The notes beneath the pieces were generated by a model that was given only the letters and a program-made list of their open reading frames with translations, did no database searches and was not told the origin of the DNA. Below are positions 53,413-62,951 of a stretch of DNA of 64,000 nucleotides, in pieces. Source of the stretch: CAYILR01 sp964364175 (GTDB lineage: Bacteria > Bdellovibrionota > UBA1018); NCBI GenBank assembly GCA_964364175.1, contig CAYILR010000009.1, positions 38,108 through 102,107 of the forward strand. Reading direction: 5' to 3'. Position numbers and translations under genes: made by a program. Position 1 is the first letter of the stretch, and every line of letters begins with the position of its first letter.

Positions 53413-55286
53413 GGAGCAACACAGACAAAGCGCTGGAGCCCAAATTAAAAATTTGGTGTCGCGGAACAGGCCTCCGTGCCTTTGTTCGCGCCCTTCGGGC
53501 TGCGCCGTCCTGGCGCGAAGAATCCGCTCACAAACTTTTAATTTGGGCTCCCGCGCTTTGTTTGTCTTGCGTAACCTCTTGGGTGAGCGCGGAAGAATCC
53601 ATTCCTTTTCGAATGAATTACGAGGTTTCGCCCACTCCGCTGACCACGGCGATGGTCTGGACTCTGGATCCCGAGGAGCCTAATCCGCATCAGCGCCGTT
53701 GGATTCTTGAACGCAAGCTGCGCCCTGTGGATTGGAAGGTTTTTGAAAAAGCCCCAGGTGAGTGGGGCGTACGTCTGGGATCCGTTGAGTTTGTGTTGAA
53801 AGCTTATTTTCGCAACGGCGGGGCATGGTTTCAGACGATGAATGAGTTTCCTTGTCGGGTAGAGCCGAATTCATTTTTTGGAACGGAAGAAGGAACTCGC
53901 CTCGCGGCACGGACGGCAGCGGATTTTTTCGAAAAGCAGGTATCGGCGAATTTGCAACGACTGGTTTCTGCGCTTCAAAAGCTCTCGGATGTCGAGCCTG
54001 TTTTGCTACAAGAGAAAGCAGACGAGATTTTTCGAGCGTGGAGCATGTATGTGGATTTAATTTGGAGGGAGGGATTCAGGTCTGCTTCTCGCAGCGCTGA
54101 ATGGAAATCCTATCTTCAGGAATCTAAGCTCGCTTGTTCGAGAAAGCTCAAGAAGAAGCAGGTTTACACGAGTCAAGAGCAGTATCGAGAACAGTGGCGC
54201 TTGCGAATGGAACCCGTGAATCTGGAGTCGCGGTGGAATCAAGTCATGGCTCGTACTCCAGCGCAACGTTGGGGTGGGCGGCTGACGGTGCGTGTGACTG
54301 TGGATATGGGTCATCATTCTTTGACCGGGCGATTTCTGATTGACTCGTCAGCAGAGAAAAGCATGATTTCTCCCAGTTTTGTCAAAGGAATGGGAATCCC
54401 CTCGAAACTCTTGCCGATTCCGGAAACGAAACCTGCCGAGATCTCTTGGTCAGGAGGCTTGGCCAAGGGGCATGAGATTCACGTTTTTGATACGGAGATC
54501 GCGAGCGTAAAAATTCCATTTAATTATTTTACCTTGGCTGAAACTCGAGTTTTTCTATCTCCTTCATTGAGAGATCCGTGTTGTGATGGAGTTTTGGGAT
54601 TGGATTTTTTGCGGCAGAACGTGATGGAGATTCAACCACACGACGAAAATCCCGTGGTGATTTGGTATGATCGAGCGAAAGGGCAGGCTCCTGTGGATCC
54701 TGAGAATTGGGAGTGGGTCGAGACCTCGATCTTTTCGAAAGGTGTATTGATGAGCCCCTGTGGAAGCGCGGGCGTGCGTTGGAACTTGGCTCAGCCTTTT
54801 GGAGTGGTTTTCGGCAAGTCGCGCCCGGAGACGGTTTTGTCTTGTCCCGGATTTGATTTTGCGACTGGCGTTGTTTCTGAATCGGGGCCGTCGTTTGTAT
54901 TGCCTATGACTCATGTGGGGTTGAATTTGTTGTTGCGAGGTAAGGTGATTTTTGATTTGGCGCGAGGGCGGATTTGGTTTGAGAAGGCTGCTCTATCCAA
55001 GCCTTCTTTGGTGGAATCCGGTTGGACGAAATCGTTTCCATGGAAGTTTGAGCTAACTCCGCGGGGTGCTCGTTCGCTGAAAATTTTTGCGTTAATGTCG
55101 TCCTATCCAGAGCTCAAAAAAGGCTACTGGATCACGGATATTCAGGATCATCCGGTTGAAAAAATCGACGACTGGGATGTGTGGAGATTGCTGACGCAGC
55201 AGAAGGATTCACCCGGGATAAAAATCAAATACCGACCCGAGAAATTTGAGGCTCCAGCGGAGTTGACGATTCGGAGACCGGATTGA
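53409..55286 (+). CDS. Exported retropepsin-like protein with degenerate active site and C-terminal PDZ
   Basis: 625 aa with GTG start overlapping the hflX stop. The first about 45 residues are encoded by a long inverted repeat and look unnatural; a signal peptide follows (LLIWAPALCLSC to WVSAEE). Residues about 295-420 resemble the retropepsin/clan AA fold: FLIDSSAEKSMIS stands where D-[ST]-G-A is expected, and DGVLGLDFLRQNVMEIQ is the matching flap/second-psi region. DSSA rather than DTGA suggests lost or altered catalysis. A PDZ-like end (GYWITDIQDHPVEKIDDW) closes the protein. Its stop overlaps the subtilase gene, so the two are probably a functional pair. Confidence 0.68.
   Translation: MRSNTDKALEPKLKIWCRGTGLRAFVRALRAAPSWREESAHKLLIWAPALCLSCVTSWVSAEESIPFRMNYEVSPTPLTTAMVWTLDPEEPNPHQRRWILERKLRPVDWKVFEKAPGEWGVRLGSVEFVLKAYFRNGGAWFQTMNEFPCRVEPNSFFGTEEGTRLAARTAADFFEKQVSANLQRLVSALQKLSDVEPVLLQEKADEIFRAWSMYVDLIWREGFRSASRSAEWKSYLQESKLACSRKLKKKQVYTSQEQYREQWRLRMEPVNLESRWNQVMARTPAQRWGGRLTVRVTVDMGHHSLTGRFLIDSSAEKSMISPSFVKGMGIPSKLLPIPETKPAEISWSGGLAKGHEIHVFDTEIASVKIPFNYFTLAETRVFLSPSLRDPCCDGVLGLDFLRQNVMEIQPHDENPVVIWYDRAKGQAPVDPENWEWVETSIFSKGVLMSPCGSAGVRWNLAQPFGVVFGKSRPETVLSCPGFDFATGVVSESGPSFVLPMTHVGLNLLLRGKVIFDLARGRIWFEKAALSKPSLVESGWTKSFPWKFELTPRGARSLKIFALMSSYPELKKGYWITDIQDHPVEKIDDWDVWRLLTQQKDSPGIKIKYRPEKFEAPAELTIRRPD
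53425..53561. repeat. 137-base cloverleaf-like inverted repeat over the 5' end of the protease-like gene
   Basis: Outer arms of 31 bases (53425-53455 and 53531-53561) match at 29 positions as reverse complements. Inside are two further hairpins: GAACAGGC (53464-53471) with GCCTTTGTTC (53478-53487), and TTCGCGC (53485-53491) with GCGCGAA (53513-53519), which encloses GCCC-TTC-GGGC (53490-53500). The whole element is in frame with the exported-protein gene, and its right arm encodes the hydrophobic core of the predicted signal peptide. This looks like a mobile palindromic (REP/MITE-like) element captured by a gene. Confidence 0.75.
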
Positions 55287-57145
55287 GCCGGATTGTTTGG
55301 TTTTTTGGATGGGTTTGGGCGGTATCTGCTTGGGCGCAGCCATCGGTTTGGATGGAGTGGCAAGGGAAACGGGTCGAGGCGGTTCCTGATCAGTTGTTGA
55401 TTTTATCTCGCGATGGATTTGTGAAAACAGAATCCAACGCACTAGGTATGAAGTTGCTTCATTCTTGGGGCGATGAGGATTTGATTCGAGTTCAGCTTCG
55501 GAAAAATTCAAATCTAGAATCTGAGGTTTTGCGCTGGAGCGTGATTAATCCGCAAGCTTTCGTGCAACCCAATTTGATTTATCGTTTAGTGGGGGAGGAT
55601 TTGGATGTTGCTCACGAGCAAGGTTTTTGGATGACGGATTGGTTGAGCCTGTCGCCACAACCAACAACAAGTTCTTTGCGTTGGGATATGGATCAGATGC
55701 ATTTGGGAGAGGCTCACCGTCTGATGACAGAGAAGAAACTTTGGAAACCAGACACAACGGTCGCCGTGCTGGATACCGGCTTTTATGGCAAACATCCCGC
55801 GCTCAGAAATTTTGTGAATCCCTATTCGATTTACGCGATATTTTTCTATAGCGGCGCTAAAATATATACCAGCAAAAATGAGTATGAGAACCCCATTCAG
55901 GGGATGCGGATGAATCCCGACTCCGGCCAGTGGGAATCCTACACGGTCACAGGCGGGTGGCACGATTGGGTGGGGCACGGGACACACGTCGCTGGGACGA
56001 TTGCTGGTTCGCAGATTCAGGAACGGAATTTTCGGGGGGTGGCTCCTGGGTACCGAATTCTTCCGGTGAAAGTCCTGGACGATGAGGGAACTGGCTCGAG
56101 CGCGCAGATTCTGCAGGGTTTGTATTATGCGAGGGATCGTGGCGCGAAGATTTTCAGCATGAGTTTGGGCGGCCCTGGCAACGATCGAGTGGCGGAGCGA
56201 GCTTATGCTGATATGGAAAAATCAGGTGTGATCGTGGTGGCTGCAGCCGGGAATAGTTTTGAGGGCGGAAATCCGACATTTTATCCAGCGGCCTATTCGT
56301 CGACACTTGCGGTGGGATCGCTCGGGAGCGATGGATGGATTTCTTATTTCAGTCAGTCGGGAGATTGGGTGGATGTGGCTGCGCCGGGAGGCGATGGGCA
56401 CAAGAGGAACAAAGTAGGCACGCAAAGACAGGTGTTCAGTGCATTCACCGCTGATCCGAGAGCAATCCCTCATTCTGGGCGTGATCCCACAGAGCCCGGA
56501 GAAGATGGAAAATATTATGTCGGGATGTCCGGCACGTCGATGGCGACGCCGCATGTCTCGGGTCTAGTGGCATTGTTGAAAAGCGTTCGTCCAAATTTAG
56601 TTTTGGCGGATGTTCGAAAGTTATTGCAGTCGACGGGAGTGCGGCCTGCGGGTGCCTACTATCCCAAGCAATTGCAGCTTTCTTCAAAAGTGCGATCCGT
56701 GGATGCTTTTGCTGCGCTCACTGCGGTGTTGGGTGCCGGGCCAGGGCCAAGTCCGCAGCCCGGGCAACCGGTTGCGGACTGGTCGGGGATCGAGTGGGTG
56801 AGTAACCCGGATTTGCCTCGGGGTGAATGGATTGTGGATCGAGTGCGAGTGCATTTTGGGTTGAGGCAAGATGTGGAGTGGAAGCCGGGTGGTGCTCAGG
56901 GACTGGATCTTTCAGATGGAGAGGTTGCACAGGTGCCATTATCGTTCGATGGTAGAAAAATTACTCCTGGCGATCCAGATTCCACAGCCTATATAGATTT
57001 AATGCTTCGGGTACGGGGCGTGGTGGTGCAAAGTCGTACTGTTTTTTTCAGGAGGCTGTCATCGGGTCAGTCCGCGCAACTGTATAACGCGCTCGAGATT
57101 TTTGCGGATCAGGCGAATCAGAGCTATCTGATTCGCCTCAAATAA
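55283..57145 (+). CDS. Secreted subtilisin-family (S8) serine protease
   Basis: 620 aa with a TTG start overlapping the previous stop (TTGA). Signal peptide to about residue 18 (AVSAWAQ), a propeptide-like region, then the S8 catalytic domain: Asp in VAVLDTGFYG near residue 165, His in GHGTHVAGTIAG near residue 234, oxyanion Asn in VVAAAGNSF near residue 318 and Ser in GMSGTSMATPHVSG near residue 415. A Pro/Gly linker (GPGPSPQPGQP) leads to a C-terminal beta-rich domain of about 120 residues. Probable secreted protease for prey or macromolecule degradation. Paired with the retropepsin-like gene upstream. Confidence 0.93.
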   Translation: MSRIVWFFGWVWAVSAWAQPSVWMEWQGKRVEAVPDQLLILSRDGFVKTESNALGMKLLHSWGDEDLIRVQLRKNSNLESEVLRWSVINPQAFVQPNLIYRLVGEDLDVAHEQGFWMTDWLSLSPQPTTSSLRWDMDQMHLGEAHRLMTEKKLWKPDTTVAVLDTGFYGKHPALRNFVNPYSIYAIFFYSGAKIYTSKNEYENPIQGMRMNPDSGQWESYTVTGGWHDWVGHGTHVAGTIAGSQIQERNFRGVAPGYRILPVKVLDDEGTGSSAQILQGLYYARDRGAKIFSMSLGGPGNDRVAERAYADMEKSGVIVVAAAGNSFEGGNPTFYPAAYSSTLAVGSLGSDGWISYFSQSGDWVDVAAPGGDGHKRNKVGTQRQVFSAFTADPRAIPHSGRDPTEPGEDGKYYVGMSGTSMATPHVSGLVALLKSVRPNLVLADVRKLLQSTGVRPAGAYYPKQLQLSSKVRSVDAFAALTAVLGAGPGPSPQPGQPVADWSGIEWVSNPDLPRGEWIVDRVRVHFGLRQDVEWKPGGAQGLDLSDGEVAQVPLSFDGRKITPGDPDSTAYIDLMLRVRGVVVQSRTVFFRRLSSGQSAQLYNALEIFADQANQSYLIRLK

Positions 57146-57229
57146 CGTCAAAACTCCATCGTTAAGAACCTTCTGAATTTCACCGATTAGCCTAAAGAGG
57201 TTGTGGAATAGCCGAAGGAGCGAATCAGA

Positions 57230-58408
57230 ATGTCTCAGGGTGGTCCGACAGGTAAACTGGTGAAAAAAGGTGAGCTGATTTTTCGCGAGGGCGAAAAGGC
57301 GCAGAAGGTGTTCCTGATTCAAACTGGACAGGTTTCTGTTTTCATTCCGCGCCCCAAGAAAAATATAGAATTGTACCAATCCAGCTCGTCGCAGATTTTG
57401 GGAGAAGAGGCTCTTTTTGGATCCTTGCAATACACGACATCGGCTGCGGCCCTGAATGATGTGAACATCGTAGAAATCCCGTTGGATCAAATTCGCCAAC
57501 AAATGGACCAGGGTTCACAAGTCATCAAGATTTTATTCCGTAGCATGGCAGAAAAACAGAAGAGCGCCATGGCAGAGATTCGTGCCAACAAGATGGAAAA
57601 AGACACGACTCCTTGCCCTCCGGATCACGTTGCCAAGGCTTTTGGAGTGATTTTCCATGTGGCCAAGCACATCGGCACTCTCACTGGGGATAAGAAGGTT
57701 ACCGTTGAATGGGTGGCATTTAAAAAATACGCGCAAAGAATTTTTCTGGAATCACCCATGCGGCTCGAACAAACTTGCAACATCATGGTCAAACTCAAAT
57801 TCGCTGAATACCAGATGGTGAAGGATGATACGGATCCCGAAGCACCAGAAACGATCGGCTTCATTCATATTCATGAGCCTGCTGTGCTCGAGGATTTTTT
57901 CGAATTTTATCAGAACTATCATTACAAAGGCCAAGGGGCCACTGTCCTGCGAAGCGACGAGAAGTGCATTCAGCTGACTCAGCACATGTTTGATCTCAGC
58001 CAAAACGAAAAGGTCGATCGTGCGGGCGTTGTGTACATGAATTACAAAGACGTCCTCGACAAACTCAAAGAGCTGATGGGCAACGCGTTCACCGCCGATC
58101 TCTTTGATCGCATCGAGCAAAAAGGGCTTTTTGTTAAAAGAGAATCTAGCCAAAAAGGCGGGCAGATCTCGTTCTTCCGGAGCGAGTTCGGAAGTATGCT
58201 TCGCAACTGGCGCATTCTGAGAGAAATCGAAAAGTGGAACGACAAAGGCACTGTGGACTTGATCGAAGCCGTCCCCGAGAAACCCAAAGACGCTGCTGGA
58301 GCAGCAGTCGCAGCCAAGGCCTGCCCCGCATGTAAAGCCGCCGCCACGGAAGCCCAGAAATTCTGCGGTCAGTGTGGCCACAGCTTCGCCGCCGCCAAAG
58401 CCGCCTGA
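57230..58408 (+). CDS. Cyclic-nucleotide-binding-domain protein with C-terminal zinc ribbon
   Basis: 392 aa, cytosolic. Residues 10-115 are a cNMP-binding (CRP-type) beta-roll: GELIFREGEKAQKVFLIQTG and ILGEEALFGS around the ligand pocket, though the usual R-x-A-S arginine is replaced by YTTSAAA, so ligand binding is doubtful. The middle (about 125-330) is helical and unrecognised. The end is a zinc ribbon (CPACK...CGQCGHSF). No DNA-binding helix-turn-helix is evident after the roll. Could be a signalling scaffold. The stop codon lies in the first of two related terminator hairpins. Confidence 0.8.
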   Translation: MSQGGPTGKLVKKGELIFREGEKAQKVFLIQTGQVSVFIPRPKKNIELYQSSSSQILGEEALFGSLQYTTSAAALNDVNIVEIPLDQIRQQMDQGSQVIKILFRSMAEKQKSAMAEIRANKMEKDTTPCPPDHVAKAFGVIFHVAKHIGTLTGDKKVTVEWVAFKKYAQRIFLESPMRLEQTCNIMVKLKFAEYQMVKDDTDPEAPETIGFIHIHEPAVLEDFFEFYQNYHYKGQGATVLRSDEKCIQLTQHMFDLSQNEKVDRAGVVYMNYKDVLDKLKELMGNAFTADLFDRIEQKGLFVKRESSQKGGQISFFRSEFGSMLRNWRILREIEKWNDKGTVDLIEAVPEKPKDAAGAAVAAKACPACKAAATEAQKFCGQCGHSFAAAKAA

Positions 58409-58433
58409 TAAAAGGTGGGGGCCACCTTTTATC
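58407..58433 (+). terminator. Intrinsic terminator of the cNMP gene (twin 1)
   Basis: GATAAAAGGTGG (58407-58418) pairs perfectly with CCACCTTTTATC (58422-58433) over a GGG loop, with T4 in the 3' arm. The hairpin starts inside the TGA stop. The core AAAAGGTGG-NNN-CCACCTTTT is repeated at 58503-58525. Confidence 0.8.
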
Positions 58434-58502
58434 GAGTACGCATAAATACAGTATAACCAATTTAAGGGCTCAATAGCCTCTTTTTATGACGCGACGCTAG
58501 AC

Positions 58503-58525
58503 AAAAAGGTGGGGACCACCTTTTT
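58503..58525. terminator. Intrinsic terminator of the lipoprotein operon (twin 2)
   Basis: AAAAAGGTGG (58503-58512) pairs with CCACCTTTTT (58516-58525) over a GGA loop. It ends at the stop codon of the minus-strand lipoprotein gene and has T5 on both strands, so it can work in both directions. Sequence core is the same as twin 1, 80 bases away. Confidence 0.8.
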
Positions 58526-61500
58526 ACTTGGTGGATGAGGTGGAGGATGAGCTGGTAGTGCTGCTGCTGGTTGATTCTTCTTTTTTCCCGGTTCGGTAGA
58601 TGGTTGCGTCGATCAGGATGGCTGAGCCGGCGTAGCGTTCGATGCGGATGCGATCGATGAGGGGATCTTGGGCTAATGGGATGAAAATCTGTTCTTGGCG
58701 GACTCCTCCTGCGTAGGGGGGAGCAAGGACCGAGAGTGTTTGGGCGATGTGGGGAAATTCGTCTGTGGCGGAATAGGTGAGGTACCTGGGTTGAAGGACG
58801 CTACGCAATTTTTCCACCACTTGGTTTGTGCGAACTAAGTGGATTCTGAATATGGGAACCTCAGTGCTCATGGGTGCAGCATCGGGCCTCAGATTTTCTG
58901 ATGAGAGTGGCATGTAGGTCAAATTGAGAACCAGGTTTTCGTCTGCTTTCAGAGCATCGCGATTGAGATCGATGTACGCTCCTCCAGCCAAGAGTTTGTT
59001 GGTCGTCGGATCGTTCGAAACCACGGGACCTGCCTTGCCACACGCGTAATCTAGCATTGTGTAATAACCTGAATTGTACCCAGATGCGGGAATGTAGACC
59101 GAGGTTGAGAACGCAAGATTACCTTGTGGCGGAGCTACAGCAGCTTTTCCAGGGTCATTTCCGAACGTGGTTTTCTTTTTCCAAAGATAGCAAGGAGCAC
59201 TGGTAATTACTGCTCCGCCGGATTCTGAGCTGTCAGTGCTGTAGATTCGTTTTCCGGTCCAAACCTCAGGACCGACGTAGGTGCCGTAAGCGTAGGAGTA
59301 CGTTGAGGCCAAAGGAGTTCCGCTTGAGTACGAACTGGATCCCACGGCGTACCCGCCAACGATGATGACTTGTTTGCTCATCGGATCGAATCCCATGCTG
59401 TGCCCGTATCTCGGTTCGGGATACACAGATCCTGAATAAGTGCAGGGGGGGATGGAATCCCAAACACCGTTTCGCAGGTGTCCTTCAGCATCGGCGGCTG
59501 CTGTATAACCAGCAACTTTGCTGGGCGGAGTGTATTCGAAGACGTGATTGTAACCCGTGAATTTTGAAGAGTCGGTGACCTTGTCTGTAGATGAGGTGGC
59601 TTGAGTAGGGCTGATTCCACCAAAAAATAGGATTTTATCCTGAAGTGGATCGTAGGCTCCTGCCCCCATGTAGGTTCCGATGGTGGCGGGATCAAAGGTG
59701 GTCGTGGTCGCTGGTGTCGCAGCTACTGCAACTGTGCTTTCCGGTTGTTTTCTCAACCATCGTCCTCCGAAATCTTGCACAGGCGATGTGGAACTTTGAT
59801 TGGTGCTGATGTCCCAGGCGTCGCAGTTTGCATTGTCAGTCCCGATTCCGGATGGTTTTTCTCCAGTGGATCCTGGACAGAATTTATAGACTTGATTCAG
59901 GGTCATAAATTTTCCATCTTTTTTCCTTCCGCCGAATAGGAAAACCTCAGGAATTTTGAGCTGCGTGATTGAGCTCGAGTTGGAGGGAGAGTAACTTCTG
60001 AGTGGGGATGGATAGGTGCGTGTCACCAGGGTTGCTCCCGCGAGTGGCGGAGGGGTTGTTTCGGCGATGTTGGGGGAGACCTCAGTGGAAAATCCTGCCG
60101 CTGCTGTTGTTCCTCCTCCTGATGTGCTGACATAATACGCGGGTGCTGCGGTATCCAGGAGGTAGGATTGTCTAATTTCAAATTGAGTTAAAGAAGAAAT
60201 ATCTAATGCGTTTCTTCCGTCGTCTTTATATCCTTTCCCATATAGATGAACGCGGTTCCAAGTGTTGTTCGAAAAATCATACATGTAGGTATCCGCCAGA
60301 GTGGGAGCAATAAATCCTGTAGCGGTCGTGGCCACTCGAGAGTTGTGCATCCCGGTTTGCCCTCCATAAAGCAATGCTCTCGAAAGCATGGTTTGGCTTC
60401 CGGCATTTCGGTATTCGAAGGTAGCAAGTGAGGCAAGGTTTCGAGGTGGGAATCCACCGACTTTCTGCCAGTGTCCAGATCCACCGTTAGCGGTGGGATC
60501 AAACATCCATCGATCCGAGAGGATTTTGATTCCGTCGGTGGTCCCTCCCTGCATGAAAATTCCGAAGGAGCACGGCGCTGTGCTAGAGCAGCTAGCATCG
60601 GGTTCAAGGGATGGATCTGTGTTATTGTAGTTTGCTTCAACGATCCGATGACCGCGACGTGCCTCGGGGCAGGTTGTGGGATTGCAGCTGAGCCCTGAAG
60701 GAGTGTTGAGTTGTCTCCAAGAAAATGTGCACGTTGGTGTGGCCACTCCATTGGAAGTACAATCTCCAGAGACGCTGAGCTCCCAGGTATCATTCACGAC
60801 TTTGGTGACACCCGCGGTTTGATATCCACCAAAAATGTAAAATTTATCTGTGACGTGGCTGTATACCATCGCTGCATCTGCGAGGGGAGTGGGTTGTGCG
60901 CCTGTGACTACAACAGTACGCCATTTGTAAACGCCAACGCCGCTGTTATAGAGAACGTAAATATTGCTGTCATTAGCAGTTCCTGCAGCGCTGACCCCGC
61001 CCCAGGCTACGATGATGATATTGCCGGATTCGTCTCGGCCGCGGGCTGTCGCCATTCCGGCACGGAGTGGAGCGGCGGTTGAGTACGCGGTTGCTACTCC
61101 CATCCCTGCTGCGATAATTGCCTGAGTGACATAGTATCCTGGGTTTGAGTTGGCTCCTGTGATGTTGCAAGTAGATGCATTAGGGTCGAGGTAACTTTGA
61201 CAGGTTGCTCCGCCAAAATAAGCAATGTCACCCAGTGTAAACCCTGGGAGCAAGTGAGAGCCGCCGTATTCAAATTTAGGTGATGCAGCGCTCACGATGT
61301 CATATAAATTTGAGAAATCCCAAGCGACTTGAGCGAGTCGAGTTCCGCTCAGAGAGTTTGCTGTGAAGGAAAAATCTGCGGTTGATGTTACATTGGCATC
61401 ATTGCCTTCTCGTCTTGCCCAGTTAATTCGAGCCAGAGCAGCTGCGTTTCCATTTCCGTATAATAAACCCGCGGGATCAAACCCACCCAGCGTAACAACA

Positions 61501-62927
61501 GTGCCAACTTTAACACCGCTGGTGTAGGTGATCGGTGCAGTGCCAAAATTATACACCTTGGTTGAAGCGTTTCCTGCGGAGTCCACAGCGGTAGGTTTAT
61601 GGAGAGACGTATCATTCCAAGCAGCATTATAAAGGCTGTTCATGAGTTGGGTATGGTAATTTTCTGTCCAGTGAACCAGAGTGCTGTCTGCTGATGCAGC
61701 TCCGTTGACTTTGATGATGTCCCGCTTCTCCGGCCCAAAAGTAGGATTGAACTTCAAAGTAAAATCCGAAGTCGTAATCGTGCTCGAAGTGGCACTGGAG
61801 CTTACAGAAATTATCCCCCCCACCACTACAATTTTTTCGGTGGTATCTATCGAGGCGTTTCCCGCTGCAACACCCACGGTACCGTTGTAGCTCAAGGTGT
61901 CGATTGAAATATTAGGCACCGCCGCAAACCCAAAATACGCCCGCGCCGCGATCTCCTTGCTGAGCTGCGAAGTGCCATCATACCCCACCACCATATCATT
62001 CGCCGCATAAGGAATCGCATCCTGCCGAGCCCAGCCCTGCGTCTCCAAATCAAAAATCCAGGTTTGATTGGAATCCGCAGCCGGAGCATAAACACTCGAC
62101 CCTGCCTGTAGTGATGTCACGCCACCAAATAAAATCGCCTTGCGCAATTGCGTGCTGTAAGCCGCAGAGCCCGCCGCCGATGCGCCCGGCGAGGTATCTC
62201 CTGAACCATCCGACACCTTGACCCAACTCGAAATCGATTCCGTCGCCGACGTCAATCCGGGAACCAAAGTGCTCGGTGGGCTAGTAGCAGCGCCCTTCGA
62301 CAATCCATCCACCGTCAAAGCGTAGGTAAAATTATTACACGAGTTCAATCCATCGCTCGAAGTCACTTGATTGCTCGGCAATGTGTATCCGCAAGAGGCT
62401 GTAGACCCTCCAGTATTGCTGCCCGTGATCCCCCCATACATCAGGAATGACCCACCGAGAGTCGTTGGGACGCCGCCGATTGCGCCGTAGTCAAAAGTCG
62501 CGCAGTTCGAGGGAGGTGGCACCGAGGGACTGTTGCCCATCGAGCATGCGTAGGCTTGATTGGCGGATAAATTGACGTTGGCATCCGTGAGATCCACGGA
62601 AATATTCCGGATGAATGCAGGTTTCACTGTGCCACGATAATCTCTCGGGTCGTCGGGGAATTTGCTTCCGTCCGAGGTTTTGTAGAGATGGAGAATATCT
62701 CCCGCGCAACCCGTGTCCTGTCGCGGCTGAACCAAGTTGTAGTAATCCGAAGAGTGGAAGGTGAATCTCGCCCCTGCTTCTTGCTGAGCGGCGAGCACGG
62801 CCGCGTCTGCAGAGTTGCTGTTGTTCGATGCACTGCTGCTCTTGAGTGACTTGGATCCGTCACGAGTGTTCCCCGCGCAGCCGCCAGCTACGAGCGTCGT
62901 CAGCGTCAAAAGGATGATTTTATTCAA
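58524..62927 (-). CDS. Large outer-surface lipoprotein with Kelch-like repeats
   Basis: 1467 aa. Signal ending in lipobox LVAGGC (lipidated Cys near residue 17), followed by a Ser/Asn-rich spacer. The rest contains many Kelch-like repeat units with YDP...ILFFGG or ...VIIVGGY cores (for example DPLQDKILFFGG, MSKQVIIVGGY, DKFYIFGGY, NIIIVAWGG), suggesting one or two beta-propellers of 6-7 blades each. The C-terminal about 150 residues are a separate beta domain ending in a Ser/Thr tail. It is likely surface-anchored and binds proteins or glycans. The gene follows the small lipoprotein gene at 62952, with 24 bases between. Confidence 0.85.
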   Translation of the reverse strand: MNKIILLTLTTLVAGGCAGNTRDGSKSLKSSSASNNSNSADAAVLAAQQEAGARFTFHSSDYYNLVQPRQDTGCAGDILHLYKTSDGSKFPDDPRDYRGTVKPAFIRNISVDLTDANVNLSANQAYACSMGNSPSVPPPSNCATFDYGAIGGVPTTLGGSFLMYGGITGSNTGGSTASCGYTLPSNQVTSSDGLNSCNNFTYALTVDGLSKGAATSPPSTLVPGLTSATESISSWVKVSDGSGDTSPGASAAGSAAYSTQLRKAILFGGVTSLQAGSSVYAPAADSNQTWIFDLETQGWARQDAIPYAANDMVVGYDGTSQLSKEIAARAYFGFAAVPNISIDTLSYNGTVGVAAGNASIDTTEKIVVVGGIISVSSSATSSTITTSDFTLKFNPTFGPEKRDIIKVNGAASADSTLVHWTENYHTQLMNSLYNAAWNDTSLHKPTAVDSAGNASTKVYNFGTAPITYTSGVKVGTVVTLGGFDPAGLLYGNGNAAALARINWARREGNDANVTSTADFSFTANSLSGTRLAQVAWDFSNLYDIVSAASPKFEYGGSHLLPGFTLGDIAYFGGATCQSYLDPNASTCNITGANSNPGYYVTQAIIAAGMGVATAYSTAAPLRAGMATARGRDESGNIIIVAWGGVSAAGTANDSNIYVLYNSGVGVYKWRTVVVTGAQPTPLADAAMVYSHVTDKFYIFGGYQTAGVTKVVNDTWELSVSGDCTSNGVATPTCTFSWRQLNTPSGLSCNPTTCPEARRGHRIVEANYNNTDPSLEPDASCSSTAPCSFGIFMQGGTTDGIKILSDRWMFDPTANGGSGHWQKVGGFPPRNLASLATFEYRNAGSQTMLSRALLYGGQTGMHNSRVATTATGFIAPTLADTYMYDFSNNTWNRVHLYGKGYKDDGRNALDISSLTQFEIRQSYLLDTAAPAYYVSTSGGGTTAAAGFSTEVSPNIAETTPPPLAGATLVTRTYPSPLRSYSPSNSSSITQLKIPEVFLFGGRKKDGKFMTLNQVYKFCPGSTGEKPSGIGTDNANCDAWDISTNQSSTSPVQDFGGRWLRKQPESTVAVAATPATTTTFDPATIGTYMGAGAYDPLQDKILFFGGISPTQATSSTDKVTDSSKFTGYNHVFEYTPPSKVAGYTAAADAEGHLRNGVWDSIPPCTYSGSVYPEPRYGHSMGFDPMSKQVIIVGGYAVGSSSYSSGTPLASTYSYAYGTYVGPEVWTGKRIYSTDSSESGGAVITSAPCYLWKKKTTFGNDPGKAAVAPPQGNLAFSTSVYIPASGYNSGYYTMLDYACGKAGPVVSNDPTTNKLLAGGAYIDLNRDALKADENLVLNLTYMPLSSENLRPDAAPMSTEVPIFRIHLVRTNQVVEKLRSVLQPRYLTYSATDEFPHIAQTLSVLAPPYAGGVRQEQIFIPLAQDPLIDRIRIERYAGSAILIDATIYRTGKKEESTSSSTTSSSSTSSTK

Positions 62928-62951
62928 CCTAATTGTAGTAATTTCCCCCTC

